DNA of 47,291 nt, from contig DDAM01000005.1 in NCBI GenBank assembly GCA_002332905.1, forward strand, positions 2,072 to 49,362, in the 5' to 3' direction. The DNA is from Firmicutes bacterium UBA2058 (GTDB lineage Bacteria > Bacillota > Clostridia > Tissierellales > Sedimentibacteraceae). Made by a program: the position numbers and the translations under genes. The notes under the pieces are model-generated. The model did not search any database. It was not told the DNA's origin and saw nothing but the letters and a program-made list of their open reading frames with translations. Positions 41,577-47,291 of this stretch are shown piece after piece; the first letter of the stretch is position 1; every line of letters begins with the position of its first letter.

Positions 41577-41831
41577 TTATTTAGCTTCTTCAACAATTTC
41601 AACTAATCTCCATCTTTTGTCTTTTGATAATGGTCTAGTTTCCATTATTTTTACTATGTCACCAATTTTGCATTTATTTTCTTCATCATGCGCTTTATAT
41701 TTCTTTGTCTGTTTCATTTGCTTATTATAAAGAGGATGTGCTACAAGCTTTTCAGTAGCAACTACTATTGTTTTATCCATTTTATTACTTATAACTTTAC
41801 CTATTCTAACTTTTCTGTTGCCTCTTTCCAA
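41577..41831 (-). CDS. rpsQ: 30S ribosomal protein S17
   Basis: An 84-residue OB-fold S17 with RKVRIGKVISNKMDKTIVVA and the DIVKIMETRPLSKDKRWRLV motif. It is an early-binding 16S rRNA protein. It follows rpmC by 23 bases. Confidence 0.98.
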   Translation of the reverse strand: MERGNRKVRIGKVISNKMDKTIVVATEKLVAHPLYNKQMKQTKKYKAHDEENKCKIGDIVKIMETRPLSKDKRWRLVEIVEEAK

Positions 41832-41854
41832 ATTAATAGTCCTCCTTTCTTGTA

Positions 41855-42058
41855 TTATTGCACGTTAACATTAATTTCTCTCTCTCTAAGAATTGTTTTA
41901 ACACGTGCAATGTCTTTTTTAACTTTATTTATTCTTAAAGGATTTTCTAACTCACCAGTAGCAAGTTGAAATCTTAAATTAAATAATTCTGTCTTTAATT
42001 CTACTAATGATTGGTTTAATTCGCTAACTGTTTTTTCTCTTATTTCTTTAGCTTTCAT
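41855..42058 (-). CDS. rpmC: 50S ribosomal protein L29
   Basis: A 67-residue helical-hairpin protein from MKAKEIREKTVSELNQSL, which lies at the tunnel exit. I chose the ATG that gives the family N-terminus and has AAGGATGG at good distance; one four codons upstream is possible. It overlaps the end of rplP by 11 bases, indicating translational coupling. Confidence 0.97.
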   Translation of the reverse strand: MKAKEIREKTVSELNQSLVELKTELFNLRFQLATGELENPLRINKVKKDIARVKTILREREINVNVQ

Positions 42059-42494
42059 TTGCTTCACCATCCTTCTCTATCGCCTCATCAGCTTTAGTAA
42101 CAAACTTACATTTTATAGGCAATTTATGCATGGCAAGTCTCATGGCCTCTCTAGCTATTTCCTCTGAAACCCCTGTCATCTCAAATAAAATTCTTCCTGG
42201 TTTTACTACTGCTACCCAGTACTCTGGAGATCCTTTACCTTTACCCATACGAGTCTCAGCAGGTTTTTTCGTAACTGGCTTATCAGGAAATACTTTTATC
42301 CAAATTTGACCGCCTCTTTTTACATATCTTGTCATCGCTCTTCTGGCAGCTTCTATTTGGTTAGATGTAATCCAAGCTGGTTCTAACGCTTGAAGTCCAA
42401 ATTCGCCATATGCTAACTTGTTGCCTCTTGTTGCTACTCCAGTCATTCTTCCTCTTTGAACTTTACGGTGTTTAACTCTTTTAGGCATTAACAT
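42048..42494 (-). CDS. rplP: 50S ribosomal protein L16
   Basis: A 148-residue L16 starting MLMPKRVKHRKVQRGRM, with the PVTKKPAETRMGKGKG motif and VKPGRILFEM. It lies near the A-site tRNA elbow. It is slightly longer than usual because of an acidic C-terminus (EKDGEANES) over the overlap with rpmC. Confidence 0.98.
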   Translation of the reverse strand: MLMPKRVKHRKVQRGRMTGVATRGNKLAYGEFGLQALEPAWITSNQIEAARRAMTRYVKRGGQIWIKVFPDKPVTKKPAETRMGKGKGSPEYWVAVVKPGRILFEMTGVSEEIAREAMRLAMHKLPIKCKFVTKADEAIEKDGEANES

Positions 42495-42523
42495 AATTAA
42501 CTTCCTCCTTCCTTAAGTACTGA

Positions 42524-43276
42524 CTACTTTTTATCTCTCTTAGAATTGTTATTATTATTGTTGTTGTTTGGTCTTCTTTTTCTCTTATTGTCTCTGTTGT
42601 CGTTTTGTACTGGAGCTTTTACTTCTTCTTGACCAGAAATAAGAGTCTTTCCTAAAACTTCACCTCTACAAATCCAAACCTTAACACCTATTTTACCATA
42701 AGTTGTATTTGCTTCTGCAAATCCATAGCTTATATCTGCTCTTAATGTTTGAAGTGGTATTGTTCCTTCAGTGTATCTTTCAGATCTTGCCATATCAGCA
42801 CCATTTAATCTTCCCGATACAAGAGTTTTTATACCCTTTGCGCCTACTTTCATAGTTCTTTGAATTGATTGTTTCATCGCTCTTCTGAAAGAAACTCTCT
42901 TCTCAATTTGGCTTGCTATGCTTTCAGCAACTAATTGTGCGTCTAATTCAGGAGTTCTTACTTCCTCAACATTTACTATAGCAGTCTTTCCAGTGATTTT
43001 CTCAACATTGTTTTTTAATGTTTCAACACCAGTTCCGCCTTTTCCTATAATCATTCCAGGTTTTGCAGTATAAACACTTACCTTTATTCTGCTTGCAAAT
43101 CTTTCAATTTCAACCTTAGCTATACCTGCTTGGTATAAACTTTTCTTTATAAATTCACGAACTTTGTAATCTTCAACAAGATTTTCATGGAAGTCTTTTT
43201 TATCAGCGTACCATTTTGAATCCCAATCTTTAATTACTCCAACTCTCAGTCCATGAGGATTTACTTTTTGGCCCAT
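42524..43276 (-). CDS. rpsC: 30S ribosomal protein S3 with poly-asparagine tail
   Basis: A 250-residue S3, about 30 longer than a typical one. The KH domain includes GMIIGKGGTGVETLK, and the C-terminal domain ends at GEVLGKTLISGQE. After that comes a low-complexity tail with a run of eight asparagines inside a basic stretch. The Asn codons mix AAC and AAT, so it is not a pure triplet repeat. S3 forms the mRNA entry channel. The tail is probably disordered. Confidence 0.98.
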   Translation of the reverse strand: MGQKVNPHGLRVGVIKDWDSKWYADKKDFHENLVEDYKVREFIKKSLYQAGIAKVEIERFASRIKVSVYTAKPGMIIGKGGTGVETLKNNVEKITGKTAIVNVEEVRTPELDAQLVAESIASQIEKRVSFRRAMKQSIQRTMKVGAKGIKTLVSGRLNGADMARSERYTEGTIPLQTLRADISYGFAEANTTYGKIGVKVWICRGEVLGKTLISGQEEVKAPVQNDNRDNKRKRRPNNNNNNNNSKRDKK

Positions 43277-43291
43277 AACTTACCTCCTTTA

Positions 43292-43627
43292 CTAATCTCT
43301 TTCTTTTACAACTACACCTATATGGCTAGTTCTTTTTAATATTTTGAATGCTCTACCTTGCGCTCTAGGTCTCCATCTCTTTAATGTAGGCCCTTGATTT
43401 GAATATACTTCTGAAACAAAAAGCTTATCTCTATCCATATCAAAATTATTTTCTGCATTAGCAGTAGCTGATTTTACTACTTTTTCTAATATTTTAGCAC
43501 CTTTATTAGGTGTAAACTTTAATATTGTAAGTGCTTCATCAACACTTTTTCCTCTAACCATGTCACATATGAATCTCATCTTTCTAGATGATACTCTAAC
43601 GTGTTTAGCGATTGCTCTAGCTTCCAC
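43292..43627 (-). CDS. rplV: 50S ribosomal protein L22
   Basis: A 111-residue L22 with RVSSRKMRFICDMVRGKSV and the beta-hairpin loop (GPTLKRWRPRAQGRAFKI) that lines the peptide exit tunnel, a common macrolide-resistance site. I see no unusual change there. It follows rpsS by 19 bases. Confidence 0.98.
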   Translation of the reverse strand: MEARAIAKHVRVSSRKMRFICDMVRGKSVDEALTILKFTPNKGAKILEKVVKSATANAENNFDMDRDKLFVSEVYSNQGPTLKRWRPRAQGRAFKILKRTSHIGVVVKERD

Positions 43628-43646
43628 TTTAGCTACCTCCCTTCAT

Positions 43647-43928
43647 TTATTTAACTTTTGAAGATTTTTCAGTCTTATCGTGTCCTCTATAAGTCCTTGT
43701 AGGAGCAAATTCACCTAACTTATGTCCTACCATATCTTCAGTTATATATACAGGAACGTGCTTTCGTCCATCATGTATAGCTAATGTGTGTCCTATCATA
43801 TCAGGAAATATTGTTGATCTTCTCGACCATGTCTTTATAACTTTTTTGTCGTTAGCTTCGTTCATTACAACAACTTTTTTCAAAAGACTTGGTTCACAAT
43901 AAGGTCCTTTTTTTAATGATCTACCCAT
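43647..43928 (-). CDS. rpsS: 30S ribosomal protein S19
   Basis: A 93-residue S19 starting MGRSLKKGPYCEPSLLKKV, with the STIFPDMIGHTLAIHDGRKH motif and the C-terminal GEFAPTRTYRGHDKTEKS block. It pairs with S13 in the head of the 30S subunit. Confidence 0.98.
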   Translation of the reverse strand: MGRSLKKGPYCEPSLLKKVVVMNEANDKKVIKTWSRRSTIFPDMIGHTLAIHDGRKHVPVYITEDMVGHKLGEFAPTRTYRGHDKTEKSSKVK

Positions 43929-43962
43929 ATACTATTTCCTCCTTTCACAAAACCTGTTTTAA

Positions 43963-44796
43963 TTATTTATCTCTTCTTGTTCTTACAATCATCTTGTCAG
44001 ACTTTTTGTTTTTCTTACGAGTCTTATATCCAAGAGCTGGTTTACCCCAAGGTGTTACTGGCGCTGGTCTACCGATTGGTGCTCTACCTTCACCACCACC
44101 GTGTGGGTGGTCATTAGGGTTCATAACGCTACCTCTTACAGTTGGTCTTATACCCATGTGTCTTTTTCTACCAGCTTTACCGATATTAATATTTTCATGA
44201 TCTATGTTTCCAACTTGACCGATTGTAGCTCTGCACTCCATGCTTACCATTCTAACTTCGCCAGATGGTAATCTAACTTGTGCATATTTACCTTCTTTAG
44301 CCATTAATTGTGCTGAGTTACCAGCTGATCTTACTAATTGTGCACCCTTGCCAACTTTTAATTCAATATTATGAATTGTTGTACCTACAGGTATATTTTT
44401 TAATTTTAATGCATTTCCAATCTTTATATCTGCTTCGCTACCTGACATAATAGTATCACCAACTTGTAATTTATATGGTGCTATTATATATCTTTTTTCA
44501 CCATCTACATAATGTACTAATGCTATATTAGCACTTCTGTTTGGATCATATTCGATTGTAGCAATTTTTCCTGGCACGCCGTCTTTATCTCTTTTGAAAT
44601 CTATAATTCTGTATTTTCTCTTTTCACCGCCACCTTTATGACGAACTGTTATACGTCCATAAACGTTTCTTCCTGCAGTCTTTTTTAAAGGTGCTAAAAG
44701 AGATTTCTCAGGTTCATTTGTAGTTATCTCTTCAAAAGTAGAAACAGTCATCTGTCTTAAAGATGGAGAAGTAGGTCTAAATTTTTTAATACCCAT
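43963..44796 (-). CDS. rplB: 50S ribosomal protein L2
   Basis: A 277-residue L2 with the peptidyl-transferase-proximal motif GSVMNPNDHPHGGGEGRAP, containing the conserved His. The N-terminus is MGIKKFRPTSPSLRQMTV. It follows rplW by 18 bases with AGGAGG upstream. Confidence 0.98.
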   Translation of the reverse strand: MGIKKFRPTSPSLRQMTVSTFEEITTNEPEKSLLAPLKKTAGRNVYGRITVRHKGGGEKRKYRIIDFKRDKDGVPGKIATIEYDPNRSANIALVHYVDGEKRYIIAPYKLQVGDTIMSGSEADIKIGNALKLKNIPVGTTIHNIELKVGKGAQLVRSAGNSAQLMAKEGKYAQVRLPSGEVRMVSMECRATIGQVGNIDHENINIGKAGRKRHMGIRPTVRGSVMNPNDHPHGGGEGRAPIGRPAPVTPWGKPALGYKTRKKNKKSDKMIVRTRRDK

Positions 44797-44814
44797 GAGA
44801 TTTCCTCCTTTTGA

Positions 44815-45108
44815 TTAATTCATTCCTTCGAAGAATTCAATTGTTTTGCTATCTTTAGTTAACGTAACTATAGCTTTTTTCCAACTTGGTCTTCTACCCA
44901 TATGAGCGCCTTGTCTTTTCATTTTTCCAAGCATATTCATAGTGTTTACGCTTTTAACTTTTACTCCGAAAATTTGCTCAATTGCGTTTTTTATTTCTGT
45001 TTTATTGGCTTTTTTATCCACTTCGAATGTGTATTTTTTATCAGCCATTGAATCCATACTTTTTTCTGTAATAATTGGTCTTCTTATTAAATCGTGTGGA
45101 CTGCGCAT
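44815..45108 (-). CDS. rplW: 50S ribosomal protein L23
   Basis: A 97-residue L23 with DLIRRPIITEKSM and VNTMNMLGKMKRQGAHMGRR. It lies at the tunnel exit and docks SRP and trigger factor. Its first base overlaps the last base of the rplD stop codon. Confidence 0.98.
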   Translation of the reverse strand: MRSPHDLIRRPIITEKSMDSMADKKYTFEVDKKANKTEIKNAIEQIFGVKVKSVNTMNMLGKMKRQGAHMGRRPSWKKAIVTLTKDSKTIEFFEGMN

Positions 45109-45731
45109 TATGCGTACACCTCCTCCACTTTGTTTACTGCGTCTTTAGTTATTATGAAAGAATCACAGTTTAAAATATCGTATACGTTTATAGTATTCAC
45201 ATATGCTGTTTTAACACCTGGGATATTGCTTGCTGCTCTAATTACATTCTCATCTCTCTCAGGTATTACTATTAAAGATTTTTTGTTTGCTTTAAGATTT
45301 GATAAAACTTTTACCATTTCTTTAGTTTTTGCTTGTTCTAAAGTTAAACTATCTAGAACTATTATTTCATTGTCTACAACTTTTGATGTTAATGCTGATT
45401 TAAGAGCAAGTCTCTTTACCTTTTTAGGTATTGAGTAGCTGTAGTCTCTTGGTTTTGGAGCAAATACAACTCCGCCGCCTTTCCATTGTGGAGCTCTGAT
45501 ACTACCTTGTCTTGCACGTCCTGTTCCTTTTTGTCTCCAAGGTTTTCTACCGCCTCCTCTTACTTCTGCTCTTGTCTTTGCTGATTGTGTTCCTTGTCTT
45601 TGATTAGCTAAATAGTTTTTTACAGCCTCATACATAGCGTGGTTATTCATTTCTATTCCGAATATAGCATCGCTTAATTCAATATCTCCCACTTGGCTGC
45701 CGTTTATATCATAAAGAGCTACTTTTGGCAT
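45108..45731 (-). CDS. rplD: 50S ribosomal protein L4
   Basis: A 207-residue L4 with RGGGRKPWRQKGTGRARQ, the extended loop that lines the exit tunnel. In enterobacteria L4 represses the S10 operon; whether it does in Clostridia is not known. It follows rplC by 27 bases. Confidence 0.98.
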   Translation of the reverse strand: MPKVALYDINGSQVGDIELSDAIFGIEMNNHAMYEAVKNYLANQRQGTQSAKTRAEVRGGGRKPWRQKGTGRARQGSIRAPQWKGGGVVFAPKPRDYSYSIPKKVKRLALKSALTSKVVDNEIIVLDSLTLEQAKTKEMVKVLSNLKANKKSLIVIPERDENVIRAASNIPGVKTAYVNTINVYDILNCDSFIITKDAVNKVEEVYA

Positions 45732-45758
45732 CTTTAATCCTCCTTTCTAACCTTATAA

Positions 45759-46391
45759 CTATCTTCTTATTCTTACTGTGTCTTTAACTGTTACTAAACC
45801 TTTTTTAGGTCCTGGTATAGCACCTTTTATTAAAAGTATGTTTTTAGCAGAATCTACTCTAACTATTTCAAGATTTTGAACAGTTACTCTTACATGACCC
45901 ATGTGTCCATGTGCTGGTAAGCCTTTTACTACTTTACACATTCCAGCTGATGAACCTAAAGAACCTCTAAGTCTATGGAATTTAGAACCGTGACTCATAG
46001 GACCTCTTGAGTGGCCGTTTCTTTTGATATTTCCTGCAAATCCTTTACCTTTTGATGTTCCAATAACATCAACTTTGTCTCCTGCTTGGAAAATATCAAC
46101 TTTTATTTCTTGTCCCACTTCATACTCATCAATATTGTTAACTCTGAATTCTCTTAAGAATTTTCTGTATTCAACATTTGATTTTTCAAAGTGTCCTTTT
46201 AATGGTTTTGTTACATTTTTTGTTTTAACATCGCCAAATCCTACTTGTATAGCATTATAACCATCTTTTTCAATAGTTTTCTTTTGTACTACAACTATTT
46301 TATCAGATTCAACTACTGTTACTGGAACAACAACTCCGTTTTCTGTGAAAACTTGTGTCATTCCAACTTTTTTACCAAGAATCGCTTTCAT
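45759..46391 (-). CDS. rplC: 50S ribosomal protein L3
   Basis: A 210-residue L3 starting MKAILGKKVGMTQVF, with GTSKGKGFAGNIKRNG and the SLGSSAGMCKVVKG region that approaches the peptidyl transferase centre. It follows rpsJ after a 93-base gap, the longest in this part of the operon. Confidence 0.98.
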   Translation of the reverse strand: MKAILGKKVGMTQVFTENGVVVPVTVVESDKIVVVQKKTIEKDGYNAIQVGFGDVKTKNVTKPLKGHFEKSNVEYRKFLREFRVNNIDEYEVGQEIKVDIFQAGDKVDVIGTSKGKGFAGNIKRNGHSRGPMSHGSKFHRLRGSLGSSAGMCKVVKGLPAHGHMGHVRVTVQNLEIVRVDSAKNILLIKGAIPGPKKGLVTVKDTVRIRR

Positions 46392-46484
46392 TAGTTTACA
46401 CCTCCTATTTTCTTACAGCGGATTACCGCCTGGTAATCATTCTAAGCAGAGTGTATATAATATTTTTATCTCTACTTTACTTTT

Positions 46485-46796
46485 TTACAACTTAATCTCA
46501 ATGTCTACTCCAGCAGGCAAATTAAGTTTCATTAATGAGTCTACTGTCTTAGGTGTAGGATTAGTTATATCAATTAATCTTTTATGAGTTCTTTGCTCAA
46601 ACTGCTCTCTAGAATCCTTGTACTTGTGTACTGCTCTAAGTATTGTTATTACTTGTTTCTCAGTTGGTAGTGGAATTGGTCCAGCTACATTAGCTCCTGT
46701 TGCTTTAGCAGTTTCAACGATTTTTTGTGCAGATTGATCAATTAACTGATGATCATAAGCCTTCAACCTAATTCTTATTTTTTGAGTGCTTGCCAT
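46485..46796 (-). CDS. rpsJ: 30S ribosomal protein S10
   Basis: A 103-residue S10 starting MASTQKIRIRLKAYDHQLID, with the VAGPIPLPTEKQ loop. It also forms part of the NusB-S10 antitermination complex. It is the first gene of the superoperon, behind a long leader and two promoters, with AAAGGAGG before the ATG. Confidence 0.98.
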   Translation of the reverse strand: MASTQKIRIRLKAYDHQLIDQSAQKIVETAKATGANVAGPIPLPTEKQVITILRAVHKYKDSREQFEQRTHKRLIDITNPTPKTVDSLMKLNLPAGVDIEIKL

Positions 46797-46799
46797 TTT

Positions 46800-47020
46800 T
46801 TTACCTCCTTTTTAGTGTATGTTTCACACACAACTCGGAATTATGATTTTCTCGACCATTTTTAATGTTCTTATAGATAAACCCATCCGGGTGTTTCTAT
46901 ATTTTTTTATAAATGTTTTTTATCAAAAACATAATACCGGTCGCCCCGTTTACAAACAGGACATTCTCAACAAAAATTCCCTGATTACTCAGCCACCTTT
47001 TGTCTCATCGCATGTGGCAC
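46800..47020 (-). promoter_or_regulatory. structured 5' leader of the S10 operon
   Basis: About 220 bases of untranslated leader contain several hairpins on the minus strand: GCCAC/GTGGC, CCTGTTT/AAACGGG, ATGTTTTT/AAAAACAT, and GTGTGTG/CATACAC only six bases before the GGAGG site of rpsJ. The last could affect access to the ribosome site. No coding region is present. Regulation by a ribosomal protein is possible but unproven. Confidence 0.55.
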
Positions 47021-47028
47021 GCTAGATA

Positions 47029-47057
47029 ATAATACACTATAAACAAGCATAATGCAA
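47029..47057 (-). promoter_or_regulatory. downstream sigma-A promoter of the S10 operon (P2)
   Basis: TTGCAT (47057-47052), a 17-base spacer and TATTAT (47034-47029) on the minus strand, with the start near 47020. Together with the upstream promoter this gives a tandem arrangement typical of ribosomal genes. Confidence 0.75.
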
Positions 47058-47148
47058 GTTTTTTTTGGTTTGTTACGAAAACTTAATAATGTGCTATAGT
47101 ATATTATTGTGAATCATTAAATCCATTTATTTTTCAATAACCTTAAAA

Positions 47149-47177
47149 ATTATATCAGAGTAATTAGTTCATGTCAA
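47149..47177 (-). promoter_or_regulatory. upstream sigma-A promoter of the S10 operon (P1)
   Basis: TTGACA (47177-47172), a 17-base spacer and TATAAT (47154-47149): a perfect consensus sigma-A promoter on the minus strand. It lies just after the terminator of the preceding, unseen transcription unit, with A-rich upstream sequence that could act as an UP element. Confidence 0.9.
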
Positions 47178-47199
47178 CAATATTTTTAAATTTTTGCAT

Positions 47200-47230
47200 A
47201 AAAAAAGCTAGGTTTTTATCCCTAGCTTTT
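47200..47230 (-). terminator. rho-independent terminator of the gene upstream of the window
   Basis: On the minus strand AAAAGCTAGG pairs with CCTAGCTTTT around an 8-base loop, followed by T residues. It ends the unit upstream of the S10 promoters (tuf in many Firmicutes, but not visible here). The stem is bordered by A/T runs on both sides, so it could work in both directions. Confidence 0.85.
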
Positions 47231-47291
47231 AAACAATATTAAATTTATTTAATATTCAAAACCTTAAAACTATTTTAATATTTTAGAAACA

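Noticed and set aside
31100..47000. Unusual gene content within the ribosomal superoperon
   Set aside because: Order and lengths are the normal Firmicutes arrangement; only the S3 tail, repeat copy R6 and the leaders stood out.

Overview
The window looks like the chromosome of a flagellated, low-GC Gram-positive anaerobe of the Clostridia. The evidence is very AT-rich DNA, a zinc-type S14, a CsrA/FliW pair, FlgM/FlgN/FlgK/FlgL next to a DUF6470 gene, and a classical Firmicutes S10-spc-alpha ribosomal locus. I cannot name the genus. Every intact gene is on the minus strand, so transcription runs from high to low coordinates. Only decayed transposase genes lie on the plus strand.

Region by region, in transcription order. 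(1) 47.2-31.0 kb: the ribosomal superoperon rpsJ-rplC-rplD-rplW-rplB-rpsS-rplV-rpsC-rplP-rpmC-rpsQ-rplN-rplX-rplE-rpsN-rpsH-rplF-rplR-rpsE-rpmD-rplO-secY-adk-map-(KOW protein)-infA-rpmJ-rpsM-rpsK-rpsD-rpoA-rplQ. It starts at two good sigma-A promoters and ends at a strong terminator. (2) 30.9-27.6 kb: the energising module of an ECF vitamin transporter (ecfA1, ecfA2, ecfT), then truA. (3) 27.4-26.5 kb: an adaptor protein with a CheW domain split by a zinc-binding CZB domain. (4) 26.5-24.7 kb: decayed IS3- and ISL3-family elements. (5) 24.6-7.7 kb: a 17-kb fatty-acid-synthase-like cluster, best read as a highly reducing type II polyketide synthase. (6) 7.2-2.1 kb: a late flagellar operon flgM-flgN-flgK-flgL-DUF6470-fliW-csrA with a sigma-D promoter. 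(7) 2.0-0.3 kb: rplM-rpsI with its own promoter, then queT behind a structured leader. (8) The first 300 bases hold a long imperfect hairpin and a possible group II intron 5' end.

The cluster is the most interesting part. It has three catalytically complete ketosynthases, two ketosynthase-like chain-length-factor homologues that have lost the catalytic residues, two acyl carrier proteins, a malonyl transacylase, two intact ketoreductases, one degenerate reductase-like protein, and two different dehydratases (FabZ-type and polyketide double-hotdog type). It also has an alpha/beta hydrolase, a HemN-like radical SAM enzyme, a LuxI/FeeM-like N-acyltransferase, a FemAB/BioF2-like acyltransferase and an MFS exporter. 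It has no enoyl reductase, no FabH, no acetyl-CoA carboxylase and no aromatase/cyclase, which predicts a polyunsaturated (polyene) acyl chain. The N-acyltransferase suggests the chain is released as an N-acyl product. Two promoters in the cluster carry operator-like repeats, but no regulator gene is present.

The usual Firmicutes order is truA-rplM-rpsI. Here about 26 kb (chemotaxis adaptor, IS remnants, polyketide cluster, flagellar operon) separates truA from rplM, and related IS scars lie on both sides of the polyketide cluster. A second unusual layer is a family of modular palindromic repeats in intergenic positions, one of which has become coding sequence at the end of ecfA2.
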